From: Myxococcales bacterium
GTDB taxonomy: Bacteria > Myxococcota_A > Polyangia > Haliangiales > Haliangiaceae
Length of the DNA stretch: 38,313 nt
NCBI GenBank assembly: GCA_028287115.1
Contig: JAQBQF010000178.1
Coordinates: 1-38,313, forward strand
Reading direction: 5' to 3'
A program made the position numbers and the translations under genes. Of the stretch, positions 8,114-16,621 are shown piece after piece. Within the stretch, counting starts at the first letter, position 1, and the number at the start of each line of letters is the position of its first letter. The notes below the pieces were generated by a model. It saw only the letters and a program-made list of their open reading frames with translations, was not told where the DNA came from and searched no databases.

Positions 8114-8821
8114 GTGAGCCTGAGAGATCGGCTGACTGCACGCCTGCGCGATCGCCGGGTCACCTCGACCGTTCGCCGGCTGCTCGACGACTATCTGCCG
8201 CCGGTCGTCCGCGAATGGCGCCCGCTGACGCGCTGGATGGCGACGCACTTTCACGGCGAACGGTTCGATCTCGACTTCAAGGAACGCGCATTCGCGATGT
8301 CGCCCCAGGAGATCTCGGCCGCGTACGCCGCGCTCGATGCCGGCGGCGGCCGTTATCGTGATAGCGACACGACCCCGGCGCAGATCGAGCACATCGTCGC
8401 CGCGGCGCGCGGCCGGGTGCTCGAGGTCGGCTGTGGCAACGGCGCGGTCTCCGAGAGTCTGCGGCTCGCGGGACGCGACGTGGTCGCGGTCGATGTCACG
8501 CTCGGATCGGCGCGCGAGACTCGCAGGCGCGCCGGCTGTACGGTCGCAGTGGCGGGACTCCCCGAGCTGCCGTTTCGCGATCGCGCGTTCGATACGGTCG
8601 TCTGCGCGCACACGCTCGAGCACATTCCCGATCTATTCCACGCAGCCGCGGAGCTGCGGCGTGTCGCGCAGCGCGTGATCGTCGTCGTGCCGTGCCAGCG
8701 GTACTACCGCTACACCGTCGATTATCACCTGCACTTCTTCCCGAGCGCTGCGCCGCTCGAGCACTTACTCGGTGGTCGCGCCGAGCTTGTCGACGGCGAC
8801 TGGGTTGTGGTCTCGGGCTGA
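8114..8821 (+). CDS. Class I SAM-dependent methyltransferase
   Basis: A 235-residue methyltransferase. Motif I is GRVLEVGCGNGAVSESL (about 99-115), an acidic residue follows in VVAVDVTLG, and FDTVVCAHTLEHIPDLFHAA (about 158-177) is the post-motif segment of the Methyltransf_11 group. The N-terminal 90 residues are Arg-rich and helical (MSLRDRLTARLRDRR). The acceptor cannot be told; the neighbourhood suggests a sugar, lipid or quinone-type substrate. ATG 8042 would add 24 residues, but a promoter hexamer lies inside that extension and points to GTG 8114. Its last 57 bases overlap the 3' end of the convergent membrane-protein gene. Confidence 0.85.
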   Translation: MSLRDRLTARLRDRRVTSTVRRLLDDYLPPVVREWRPLTRWMATHFHGERFDLDFKERAFAMSPQEISAAYAALDAGGGRYRDSDTTPAQIEHIVAAARGRVLEVGCGNGAVSESLRLAGRDVVAVDVTLGSARETRRRAGCTVAVAGLPELPFRDRAFDTVVCAHTLEHIPDLFHAAAELRRVAQRVIVVVPCQRYYRYTVDYHLHFFPSAAPLEHLLGGRAELVDGDWVVVSG

Positions 8822-10252
8822 GGATCTGAAGAGCGCGAACAGCACGATCGCGGTGACCACCGCGCCGGCGAGCTGAACGTAGAACATGTCGTCGCTCATC
8901 CATGGACCGAGGTTCATGAAGTAGCGCTGATTCGGCCACTCGAATGCATTGGCCGGCTCGTCGTACCCGATGTGCCACCACAGCTTCGACCACGCGAGGC
9001 ACAGCACCGCGAATACAAGCGTCCTGCGCGTGGTCCACCATGACGCGGTCGCCGAGATCGTGATCGTGACGAGGAACGGCAGCAGATGAATCATCTGGCG
9101 CGACTGCGTCCCGATCCAGAATGCGACGACCATCGCGAGCGCGATCGCGGCCGTCGGTCCCCATTCCGCGGCGCGCTTCGCGATCTGTCGCCACGCCCCG
9201 ATCGCGACGAGCGCGATCGGTCCGAAGTACACGACCTGGGACACGATGTTCCACAGCGGACCTCGCAGCGCGGCGAGTAAGTGCTCGCACTGGAATTGAT
9301 CGAAGGTCGGTCCGGGTCCTTGGGTGCCGACGCGCGCGATCCACGCCCGCTGCGCGACGAGCACGAGCGCGCATCCAACGGCCGCGATCGCGAGCCGCTT
9401 CGTGAGCAGCTGCTTGCCGTACGACTTCAGATTCCACAGCGACTGCTCGCGCGCGACGACGTAGAGGCCGAGAGCGGTCATCACGAAGATCGCCGCGAAC
9501 GTCACCGGCAACAGATCGCGGTGAACGTAGCGAGCCCACTTCTCGTCGTTCGGATAAGGCCGTTGCAGCCATCGCCACGCGGCGACGCAGACGATGCCGG
9601 CGGCGATCACCGCGAGACCGAGCGCGACCCACCGGATCCAGCGTGCCGAAACTCGTTCGAGCTGCGGCGCCGGCTTGCGCAGCACGAGCATCGCGAGCGA
9701 GACGGGGAGCAACGCCGGCCACGTGAACGCGCTCGCGAACGCGACGGCGATCTGCGCGAACGGCCGATCCTCGAGGTACGCCCACGTCGCCGCCATTCCG
9801 AGAAAGCACGCGGTCGGATCGGTCAGCGTCGGATAGTAGAGCGCGTGACGCGCGGTCGCGAACCCGAGCGAGAGCGCCGCGAAGCCCGCCCAGCTTGCTG
9901 CCCGCGATAGCGACAGCGTGCGTGCGACACGGCTCCACAGCACGGCGGTCCCTACCATCGCGATCACGTCGACGATCTGGTAGCCGAAGATCACGCGCGC
10001 GTCGGTGGCGGTGCCGGTCGCCGTCAGCGCGTAATGAATCAGCGCCGAGGGCAGGAGCCTCTGCGCGTGATAGATCGTGACGCCTTTCTGCAACACCTCG
10101 TGCGAGAAGTCGCGCGCCCACAGCGTGTAGCCCATCCCGTCCCAACCTTGGCCGCCGTTGATCCCGATCCGTTCGGCACACGCGATCGTGACGATTCCGA
10201 ACACGGCGGTGATCGCGGCCATGATCGAGAGGTCGTAGCGCCTCGAGATCAC
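8765..10252 (-). CDS. Polytopic membrane protein, possible GT-C glycosyltransferase
   Basis: A 495-residue integral membrane protein with about ten hydrophobic helices. Its first periplasmic loop is GINGGQGWDGMGYTLWARDF. The acidic residues just after the first helix and the later RPYPNDEKWARYVHRD loop resemble the layout of GT-C type lipid-phosphate-sugar transferases, but no family signature is certain. The GTG start at 10252 overlaps the TGA of the upstream methyltransferase (GTGA), so the two genes are coupled. Context with a DPM1/ALG5-like synthase across the divergent promoter suggests a role in lipid-linked sugar transfer. That role is inference. Confidence 0.8.
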   Translation of the reverse strand: MISRRYDLSIMAAITAVFGIVTIACAERIGINGGQGWDGMGYTLWARDFSHEVLQKGVTIYHAQRLLPSALIHYALTATGTATDARVIFGYQIVDVIAMVGTAVLWSRVARTLSLSRAASWAGFAALSLGFATARHALYYPTLTDPTACFLGMAATWAYLEDRPFAQIAVAFASAFTWPALLPVSLAMLVLRKPAPQLERVSARWIRWVALGLAVIAAGIVCVAAWRWLQRPYPNDEKWARYVHRDLLPVTFAAIFVMTALGLYVVAREQSLWNLKSYGKQLLTKRLAIAAVGCALVLVAQRAWIARVGTQGPGPTFDQFQCEHLLAALRGPLWNIVSQVVYFGPIALVAIGAWRQIAKRAAEWGPTAAIALAMVVAFWIGTQSRQMIHLLPFLVTITISATASWWTTRRTLVFAVLCLAWSKLWWHIGYDEPANAFEWPNQRYFMNLGPWMSDDMFYVQLAGAVVTAIVLFALFRSSARDHNPVAVDKLGATTE

Positions 10253-10983
10253 GTTGTCTCGGCGATCGCGAAGATCGAGACACCGACGGGGAGCGTCGTG
10301 CGCGCGAGCGCGAGCCGCTCGGAAGCGAACAGCCACGCCAGCAAGCGATTGAACCGCTGCGGCGTGTCGAGGCTCTTGTGCTCGCGCTTGCGCACCGCCG
10401 GCAGGAGCTTGCTCGCGAGGCGAACACCCGCGATCACCGGAAATAGCCAGGTGTTGAAGTGAGTCATGTAGCGAACCCGGAGGTCGGCCTGCGCGAGATG
10501 ATCTGCGAGCGAGCTCTGCGTGTATCGCCGCTTGTGGTGGTGCAGCACGTCGTGCTCGCTCCACAGCATCTCGTACGCCGGGACCGTGATCGCGATCTGT
10601 CCGTCGTCCGCGAGGTGCTCGCGCATGCTGCGCAAACACGCGACCGGCTCGTCGAGATGCTCGATCACGTCGAACGCGGTGATCACATCCCACGCGCTCG
10701 CCGGCAGTTGATCGGGCAGCGCGGCCTCGTGCACCTTGAAGCTCGGGAACCGCGCGTGCGTATAGGCGATCGCCGCGGGAGAGCTGTCGGCGCCCTCGAC
10801 GTGCCCGAGCTGCGACAACATCGGGAACATGCCGCCGGTGCCGCAACCGACGTCGAGGATGCGGCGGGCCGCACGAGGCCGCAGGTGCGTCTGCAACAGG
10901 TCGCGCAAGATCATGCGCCGCCCGACGAACCACCAGTGCTGGTCCTCTTCGAGCGCTAGTGCATCGTAGACCCGCGGATCCAT
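10249..10983 (-). CDS. Class I SAM-dependent methyltransferase
   Basis: A 244-residue methyltransferase. The N-terminus EEDQHWWFVGRRMIL is typical of methyltransferases found in glycan and polyprenol clusters. Motif I is RILDVGCGTGGMFPML (about 41-56), and WDVITAFDVIEHLDEPVACL (about 97-116) holds the substrate-side motif. ITVPAYEMLWSEHDVLHHHK is conserved in this group. It is translationally coupled (GTGA) to the membrane protein at 8765-10252. The start at ATG 10983 lies 9 bases after a TAACAT hexamer. Its first codons overlap the GTG of the divergent glycosyltransferase frame if that upstream start is used. Confidence 0.87.
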   Translation of the reverse strand: MDPRVYDALALEEDQHWWFVGRRMILRDLLQTHLRPRAARRILDVGCGTGGMFPMLSQLGHVEGADSSPAAIAYTHARFPSFKVHEAALPDQLPASAWDVITAFDVIEHLDEPVACLRSMREHLADDGQIAITVPAYEMLWSEHDVLHHHKRRYTQSSLADHLAQADLRVRYMTHFNTWLFPVIAGVRLASKLLPAVRKREHKSLDTPQRFNRLLAWLFASERLALARTTLPVGVSIFAIAETT

Positions 10984-11723
10984 CGCGGCTTCATGTTACA
11001 CGTTGGCTCGGTCTGAGGCTCTCGATCGTCATCCCGGCGTTTCGCGAGGCGCGCTACATCGCGTCGACGCTCGAGGCATTGCATCGGTATCTTGCCGAGC
11101 GCGGGGATCTCGACACGACCGAGGTGATCGTCGTGACCGCGGACAGCCCCGACGATACGGTCGCGCTCGCGAAGGCATCGCTCGGCAAATTTCCGCACGC
11201 AAAGCAGCTCGAGCCCGGCGCCAAGATCGGCAAGGGACGCGACGTTCGTGCCGGTATGCTCGCGGCTCGCGGCGAGCTCGTCGTGTTCATGGACGCGGAT
11301 CTCGCGACTCCCCTGCATCACCTCGGCACGATGCTCGAGCTCCTCGGCGATGCGGACCTCGTGATCGGCTATCGCGAGCTCGGCAACATCCACGATCGGT
11401 GGGAGCGCACGATCAGCTCGCAGCTCGCGAACCGACTCGTCCAGGCGACGCTGCTTCCCGGCATTCACGACACGCAGTGCGGCTTCAAGGGCTTTCGCCG
11501 GGCGACGATCGCGCCGCTGTTCGAGCCGCTCGTCACGATGGGCTGGGGCTTCGACTTCGAAGTGCTCGCGCGCGCGCGACAGCTCGGCTACCGCACGGAG
11601 CAACTACCGTTGCCCGACTGGCACGATCCGAAGGGCGACGAAGGGCTCGCCGGTGAAGTGCCGTGGCTCGCTCGACTGCGAACGCTGCGCGAGCTGCTGC
11701 TCGTGTGGCGCCGCCTGCGTTAG
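10959..11723 (+). CDS. DPM1/ALG5-like GT2 glycosyltransferase
   Basis: A GT2-family enzyme likely to make a polyprenyl-phosphate-linked sugar at the cytoplasmic membrane. Motifs: LSIVIPAFREARYI at the start of the fold, VVFMDADLATP (DxD-type metal site), and DTQCGFKGFRRATI, characteristic of dolichyl-phosphate glucosyl/mannosyltransferases. There are no C-terminal membrane helices. The start is uncertain. GTG 10959 is the only standard codon and would overlap the divergent methyltransferase start by 25 bp. A CTG at 11013 would begin MRLSIVIPAF, exactly where family members begin, with a CACGTT hexamer 8 bases upstream. Its stop overlaps the stop of the convergent membrane protein by 3 bases. 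Confidence 0.87.
   Translation: MHRRPADPSRLHVTRWLGLRLSIVIPAFREARYIASTLEALHRYLAERGDLDTTEVIVVTADSPDDTVALAKASLGKFPHAKQLEPGAKIGKGRDVRAGMLAARGELVVFMDADLATPLHHLGTMLELLGDADLVIGYRELGNIHDRWERTISSQLANRLVQATLLPGIHDTQCGFKGFRRATIAPLFEPLVTMGWGFDFEVLARARQLGYRTEQLPLPDWHDPKGDEGLAGEVPWLARLRTLRELLLVWRRLR
10993..10998 (-). promoter_or_regulatory. -10 element (TAACAT) of methyltransferase/membrane-protein operon
   Basis: TAACAT on the minus strand ends 9 bases before ATG 10983. The same bases on the plus strand (TTACAC and CACGTT, 10996-11004) could serve the divergent glycosyltransferase. Confidence 0.5.
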
Positions 11724-12523
11724 ACCAGATTCGCGAGGTGCGGCCGCACGTAATAGAAAACGATGCAGCCGATGACGAGCGCCTTCGCGACGATCCGGGT
11801 GACACGCCAGGGGAGCGAGACCGCGGCGAGATCTTCGCGTGCGCGCCTCGCGGATCCGAACAAGGTCGCGACCGCGCGCGGCGCCTCGGCGAGAAACAGC
11901 ACCAGGGTCGCGACCAAGAGCTCCGCGATCGCGAGATCGATCGAGCCGCTGGTGCCGATCATGTGAGCGGCGATGTTCGTGAGCAGAGCGCCCGCGAGCA
12001 AGCAGCCGATCGGCGCGGTGCGCTGCCAGAACAAGAACGCGGCTGCCGAGCAGGCGCCGATGCCCTCGCCGAGCGCGACGAAGTCGTTCGCGAACAGCTT
12101 ATCGACGCCGAATGCGAGCATCGCGGATGCGATCCAGAATCGGAGCACCGAGCGCGCGACCTGCGCGAGCCAGGTGTGGCCGCGTGCCTCGCGATCGACG
12201 ACCGACCACGAGATCGTCGCGACCGCCGCGCAGATGCTGCACGCGAACAGCTGGAACCGCACCGGATCGGTCTCTCCGAGGACGCGCTCGCCGAACCACG
12301 GCATCAGCACGTTCCACATCCGCGCGTACTCGGTCGCGATCCAGTGTGTTCCCGGCAACACGTCGAACGGGAATGGAAAGATCACGAGTGCCGCAAAGAT
12401 GATTCCGAACCGGAACGCGATTCGGCTCGGCAGGCTCCATGAGGACTCGATCCCCATGCTCCTGGAGGGATGCGCACCACGGGGCGCAGGGAGTTCAAGG
12501 ACGTTGAACGTCGTCGAGGTCAT
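11720..12523 (-). CDS. Hypothetical polytopic membrane protein
   Basis: A 267-residue protein with about six hydrophobic segments: FGIIFAALVIFPFPFDVLPG near 39-58, FQLFACSICAAVATISWSVV near 90-110, then VLRFWIASAMLAFGVDKLFA, IGCLLAGALLTNIAAHMIG, LAIAELLVATLVLFLAEAP, and KALVIGCIVFYYVRPHL at the C-terminus. Four-to-six-helix proteins of this size include DoxX-like families, but I cannot assign it. ATG 12523 is the first start; an internal ATG (12457, MGIESSWSLPSRIAF) would remove a non-hydrophobic leader. It lies 69 bp downstream of the topoisomerase gene and may be cotranscribed with it. Confidence 0.72.
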   Translation of the reverse strand: MTSTTFNVLELPAPRGAHPSRSMGIESSWSLPSRIAFRFGIIFAALVIFPFPFDVLPGTHWIATEYARMWNVLMPWFGERVLGETDPVRFQLFACSICAAVATISWSVVDREARGHTWLAQVARSVLRFWIASAMLAFGVDKLFANDFVALGEGIGACSAAAFLFWQRTAPIGCLLAGALLTNIAAHMIGTSGSIDLAIAELLVATLVLFLAEAPRAVATLFGSARRAREDLAAVSLPWRVTRIVAKALVIGCIVFYYVRPHLANLV

Positions 12524-12592
12524 CGCGGGTAGCGAGTTGCGACATCCTTGCCAACAGTTGCGGGCGCTTGGCTGTGCAACCGCCGTACACGA

Positions 12593-13675
12593 TCACAGGT
12601 GCGACAGGTAGCGTGCCACCGACGGCTCGATCGCACGCAGGACGGCGATATCGACCGTCTCGAACGATTGGGATTCTCGTTGCGCGTAGCCGCGGAGCGA
12701 GCGCGCGAGCTTGGTCAGCTTGTTCGCCGCGAAGTCCTCGAGCAGCCGCGGGTGGACGTACGACGACCGACACACCGCGACCGTATGACCGAGGCGAGAG
12801 GCGACCTGTTCGAGCACGCTCTTGATGCACTGCTTGCAGGCGCGCTGGGTCTCCGGATGCTCGAGCGCGCAGAGCAGCAGCGCGGCACCGAGCGTCGCGG
12901 CCCAGGTGCGATAGTCCTTCGCGGTGAATGGGCCGCCGCTGATCTCGCGCAAGTAGTCGTTGACGTCGCTCGAGGTCACCGGCCTGACGTTGCCTGCGTC
13001 GTCGCGATACTGGAACAGGCGCTTGCCCGGGAGATCGTGGCACTGCCGGACGATGCGCGTCAGCTTGCGATCGGCGACGCGAACACGACGCTGGATGCCG
13101 CCCTTCGCGCGATATGCAAGCTCGAGCGTGTTGCCTCGAAATCGCGCGTGGTGATCGCGGAGCGTCGTCGCGCCGTACGAACCGTTATCTCGCGCGTATT
13201 CCTCGTTGCCGACGCGAAGCTGTGCGCTCTCCATCAGCGAGACGATCGTCGCGAGCACCTTGGACTTGCACAGACAGCGGCACTCGAGATCGCGCGCGAC
13301 CGCGACGCGAATCTTCGGCAACGCGCGACAGAACTCGGCGAGCCGGTGGTACTTCGTCGCATCGCGAGCCTCGCGCCAGCGTGCGTGGTAGCGATACTGC
13401 TTGCGGCCACGCGCGTCTCGCCCGGTCGCTTGGATGTGGCCGTCCGGATCCGGAGAAATCCACACGTGAGTCCACGCTGGCGGGATGGCTAGCGCGCGGA
13501 TCCGCGCGAGTGTGGCGGCGTCGCGTACCGGCGCGCCACTCGCGTTCGCGTACGTGAAGCTCCGGCCGTGCTTGCGGCGCGAGATTCCCGGACGCTCGTC
13601 GGTCGCATAGCGCAGCGCGACCGCCGTTGCAGTCCCCGCCGGGTCCTCCAGGATGTCTGCGTGCGCTAGCAGCAC
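12593..13675 (-). CDS. DNA topoisomerase IB
   Basis: Type IB topoisomerase of the bacterial/poxvirus class, 360 residues, which relaxes supercoils through a 3'-phosphotyrosine link. The nucleophile is about Tyr306 in CRSSYVHPRLLE. Other conserved blocks are LRVGNEEYARDNGSYGATTL (about 152-171, first catalytic Arg region), the basic segment YRAKGGIQRRV, and TAKDYRTWAAT (second Arg). The N-terminal domain has RPGISRRKHGRSFTY and ALAIPPAWTHVWI. The GTG start at 13675 is the first available; the preceding in-frame codons still read protein-like, so the true N-terminus could be slightly different. Divergent from the large membrane protein at 13754. Confidence 0.93.
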   Translation of the reverse strand: MLLAHADILEDPAGTATAVALRYATDERPGISRRKHGRSFTYANASGAPVRDAATLARIRALAIPPAWTHVWISPDPDGHIQATGRDARGRKQYRYHARWREARDATKYHRLAEFCRALPKIRVAVARDLECRCLCKSKVLATIVSLMESAQLRVGNEEYARDNGSYGATTLRDHHARFRGNTLELAYRAKGGIQRRVRVADRKLTRIVRQCHDLPGKRLFQYRDDAGNVRPVTSSDVNDYLREISGGPFTAKDYRTWAATLGAALLLCALEHPETQRACKQCIKSVLEQVASRLGHTVAVCRSSYVHPRLLEDFAANKLTKLARSLRGYAQRESQSFETVDIAVLRAIEPSVARYLSHL

Positions 13676-13739
13676 AGGCTCGGGTCGAGCACGCGGCGTG
13701 CCGAGCGCTCCGGGTGGTTTTCCGTCATCGATGGCGTGT

Positions 13740-13745
13740 TACCGT
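13740..13745 (+). promoter_or_regulatory. -10 element (TACCGT) of leaderless membrane-protein gene
   Basis: TACCGT lies 8 bases before ATG 13754. The overlapping minus-strand TAACAC (13741-13736) could face the topoisomerase gene, giving it a leader of about 55 bases, but that is weak. Confidence 0.5.
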
Positions 13746-13753
13746 CCGCGACG

Positions 13754-15787
13754 ATGAGCGGTGTTGGGACGCCGGGACCGACCGCACACCGGATACGCGC
13801 CGCGGCGAACCGCCAATGGCAGCGGCTGATCGCCCAGCCGGGCCGGTGGCCGCGCCTCCTGATCCTCGCAGCGTGCTCCGCGATCGTTGCGATGTACTGC
13901 CTCAACAGCGACATGGGCGGCGATCCGGACAGCCCTCGTGGCGACGGGAAGTACCGCCCGGTGCTCGCGCGCGGCGACGGCCACATGCTGTACCTGATGG
14001 CGCGGTCGACCGCGCTCGATGGCGACTGGGTCTTCGATAACGACCTCGCGCGATTCGGCGATCCGTGGAACGAGCCGCGCACGAAGACAGGACGCAAGGC
14101 GATCATTCATCCGATCGGCCCTGCCCTCGTCTGGACGCCGCTGATCTGGATTGCAGAAGCGGGCGCGGTGATCGTGAATCTGTTCGGCGCCGACGTGCCG
14201 CTGCACGGCTACTCGCTGTGGACGCAGCGCTTCGTGTTCTTGTCGAGTGCGCTGTTCGGGTGCGGCGCGGCGCTGCTCGGGCGGCGGCTCGCGAAGAAGA
14301 CGATCGGCGGTGCGTGGTCGGCGAGCTACGCCGCGACCTGCGTCCTGCTCGGCACGCCGATCGCGTACTACGCGACGTACATGCCGAGCTACTCGCACGC
14401 GATGGATGCGTTCGCGTGCGCCGCGTTCCTTGCCTACTGGTCGGACACCGTCGGGCGAACCGATCTGCGGCGGTGGATCACGCTCGGCGTGCTACTCGGG
14501 ATCGCGACGCTCGTGCGCTCGCAAGAGCTCGCGATGGGAATCGTCGTCGCGATCGAAGTCGGGGCCCGCGTTGCCTCCGGGCTGCGCTGGCGCGAAGAGC
14601 CGATGGGCGCGGTCGGCAAGCGTTGGGTGCTCGGCGGGTTGCTCGTGCTCGGCATCGCGTGCGTCCTGTTCCTCCCACAGCTCTACGAGTGGCACGTCGT
14701 GTTCGGCAAGGCGACCGCACTGCCGCAAGGCGCGAAGTACACGCGGTTCGAAGCGCCGATGGTGATGGAGCTGTTGTTCGCGCCGCGCAACGGTTGGTTT
14801 CCGACGACGCCGATCGCTTACTTCGCCGTGATCGGCCTGGTTTGCGTGCCGAAGCAATTCCGGCTCGTCGGAATCGGCATGCTCGCGGCGGTCGCGATCC
14901 AGGTCTACCTGAACAGCACGATCCTCGACTGGTGGGGCGGTGCCGCATTCGGCCAGCGCCGGCTGTGCAACGTGACGCTGCCGCTCGTCTTCGGTCTCGC
15001 GACGCTGATCTGGCGACTCGGCCGGCTGGTCGCGCGCTGGCCGCGTGTGCCTCGCGCGGTGTGGCACGCGTTGCTCGTCGTCGTGTTCGGGACGCTGCTC
15101 GCGGCAAACCTCAGTCATGTCCGCCGGCTCGCCGGTGGCAAGGGCGCCGACGACAGCTTGCAGAGCTGCTGCGATGACGTCCCCGCACTCGTTCGTCCGA
15201 CGGTGCGCTGGTGGTACGAACGGATCGGCAACCCGTTCGAGTTTCCGGCGAATGCGATCTTCGCGCTTCGTCATCACGTGCCGATCACGCGCTGGAACGC
15301 GGTCGTCGGCGACTATCCGATCGTGCCGTCGCTCGGCGATCTGCGCGACGACGAGACCGTCAACGCGCGGCTCGCTCGGACCCAGGGAACGTGGCGGATC
15401 GGCGGTGGCGGCCTGCAACGGTTCCTCGCGGGCGGCTGGTCGCCTCCGCTGCACGCAGATCGCGCGTTCCGGTTCACCACCGAAGCGCGTGCGACCGTGC
15501 TCGTCCCAAATCTGATGCCGTACGGCCAGCGACTGACGCTGTGGCTCGCCGCCGGCGGCGCGCATCACGCGACGATCGAATGGAATGGCGAGACGGTCGC
15601 CGAAACGGATCTAGCCGAGACGTGGACGCACGTGACGTTCGATCTGCCGCACATCGCGCTGCACACGAACGAGCTGACCGTGGTCAGCGCACCTTCCGAC
15701 TATCGGCCTGCGCCCGGATGGCCGGCCGTTACGACCGCGGTCGGTGTCGCGGTCGCCGATCTCGAGCTGCGATTTCTCGAGCTTTAG
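13754..15787 (+). CDS. Large membrane protein, GT-C-like, with C-terminal beta domain
   Basis: A 677-residue protein. After a basic N-terminus, a first helix near residues 33-50 (LLILAACSAIVAMYCLNSDM) is followed by a long loop and then about ten helices to residue 450. The rest (about 460-677) is soluble and beta-rich, ending GVAVADLELRFLEL, and probably faces the periplasm. This plan matches GT39/GT-C glycosyltransferases that use polyprenyl-phosphate sugars. The HGYSLWTQRF and YYATYMPSYSHAMDAFACAA segments recur in such proteins as I know them, but the match is not decisive. The start at ATG 13754 is set by the -10 element 8 bases upstream. Confidence 0.8.
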   Translation: MSGVGTPGPTAHRIRAAANRQWQRLIAQPGRWPRLLILAACSAIVAMYCLNSDMGGDPDSPRGDGKYRPVLARGDGHMLYLMARSTALDGDWVFDNDLARFGDPWNEPRTKTGRKAIIHPIGPALVWTPLIWIAEAGAVIVNLFGADVPLHGYSLWTQRFVFLSSALFGCGAALLGRRLAKKTIGGAWSASYAATCVLLGTPIAYYATYMPSYSHAMDAFACAAFLAYWSDTVGRTDLRRWITLGVLLGIATLVRSQELAMGIVVAIEVGARVASGLRWREEPMGAVGKRWVLGGLLVLGIACVLFLPQLYEWHVVFGKATALPQGAKYTRFEAPMVMELLFAPRNGWFPTTPIAYFAVIGLVCVPKQFRLVGIGMLAAVAIQVYLNSTILDWWGGAAFGQRRLCNVTLPLVFGLATLIWRLGRLVARWPRVPRAVWHALLVVVFGTLLAANLSHVRRLAGGKGADDSLQSCCDDVPALVRPTVRWWYERIGNPFEFPANAIFALRHHVPITRWNAVVGDYPIVPSLGDLRDDETVNARLARTQGTWRIGGGGLQRFLAGGWSPPLHADRAFRFTTEARATVLVPNLMPYGQRLTLWLAAGGAHHATIEWNGETVAETDLAETWTHVTFDLPHIALHTNELTVVSAPSDYRPAPGWPAVTTAVGVAVADLELRFLEL

Positions 15788-15890
15788 GCTGCGGCGGCAC
15801 GCACGCGCATTCGGTGCGCCCCCAGATCACATGGGCCGCCACCTGGGCGAAGGGCTGCGCACGAAGCCGGCGGGTAGCCGTCGCTCTCGA
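15788..15890. other. Convergent intergenic region without recognisable terminator
   Basis: About 100 bp between the 3' ends of the membrane-protein and glycosyltransferase genes. Short GC hairpins are possible (gcgc-attcggt-gcgc near 15808), but there is no long stem or U-tract. I see nothing else in it. Confidence 0.4.
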
Positions 15891-16619
15891 TTAGACATCC
15901 GAATCGGGCAACTCGGGCGGCGGCCAGCCGATCGTCAACGACGCCGCGACCCGTACTGCATCGACGAGGGCGCGAGCGACGACTTCGCGACGCGCACCGG
16001 TCGCCTTTCCTGCCCCACGGCGATGAAATTCAACGGGCACCTCGACGACCCGCGCTCCGCCCCGCGCCGCGCGAATCACGCGCTCGCCTTCCGCGAACAC
16101 GCCACGCGCTGCGACCGCCGCATGCAACAGGTCGCGCCTCGCGAGCTTGATCGATCCCGGATCGCCGCCCGGCGCACCGAGCGCGCGCACGATGCGCTCG
16201 TAGCCCCACGACACGACCCGCCGATAGGGCGTGTAGATGTGGCGCTTGTTCTCGCGCACCCCGATCACGAAGTCGGCGCCATGCACCGCTGCTTGCGCCA
16301 TCGGCACGAGGGCGCTCATCGGCCACTGCCGATCCGCCGACATCAGGAACACCCAATCGTGTTGCGCGTTCGCGTAGAGCGCGCGCATCGAGGCTTCGAT
16401 CCCGCGATTGACGGGTCGATCGAGGATCCGGACGCGTCGATCATCAGCGGCTCGCCCGGAGACGATCGCGCCGGTCTCGTCACGAGAGCCGTCGTTGCAC
16501 ACGAGCACCTCGAGCACGCGCGTCACCTGCCCGCCGACCGCGACCGCATCATCGATCGTCGCCGCGATCGATGCGGCTTCGTTGAATGCGGGGATGACGA
16601 TCGACAACGAGCGCAACAT
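15891..16619 (-). CDS. GT2 family glycosyltransferase
   Basis: A 242-residue GT2 enzyme, cytoplasmic or peripheral to the membrane. The fold starts LSIVIPAFNEAASIAATI (about 5-22); VLVCNDGSRDETG (about 38-50) binds the nucleotide, and FLMSADRQWP takes the place of the usual DxD, here SAD with only one acidic residue of the pair. GVRENKRHIYTPYRRVVSWG is typical of polyprenyl-phosphate glycosyltransferases that lack membrane helices. The gene starts 2 bp after the stop of the acetyltransferase gene and is surely in the same operon. It might transfer the acetylated amino sugar made by that pathway; this is inference. Confidence 0.88.
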   Translation of the reverse strand: MLRSLSIVIPAFNEAASIAATIDDAVAVGGQVTRVLEVLVCNDGSRDETGAIVSGRAADDRRVRILDRPVNRGIEASMRALYANAQHDWVFLMSADRQWPMSALVPMAQAAVHGADFVIGVRENKRHIYTPYRRVVSWGYERIVRALGAPGGDPGSIKLARRDLLHAAVAARGVFAEGERVIRAARGGARVVEVPVEFHRRGAGKATGARREVVARALVDAVRVAASLTIGWPPPELPDSDV

Positions 16620-16621
16620 GA

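Noticed and set aside
5894..8623. 909-residue reading that fuses an upstream stretch to the aminotransferase
   Set aside because: The upstream part is out of frame with the dehydrogenase and Arg-rich; the real start is ATG 6997, coupled to the dehydrogenase stop.
8496..10427. 643-residue minus-strand frame over the membrane-protein gene
   Set aside because: It lacks membrane helices and is Arg-rich; the coupled frame starting at GTG 10252 encodes the clear membrane protein.
15788..15890. Intrinsic terminator between convergent genes
   Set aside because: Only short GC stems without a T-run. The same holds for 33550-33658.
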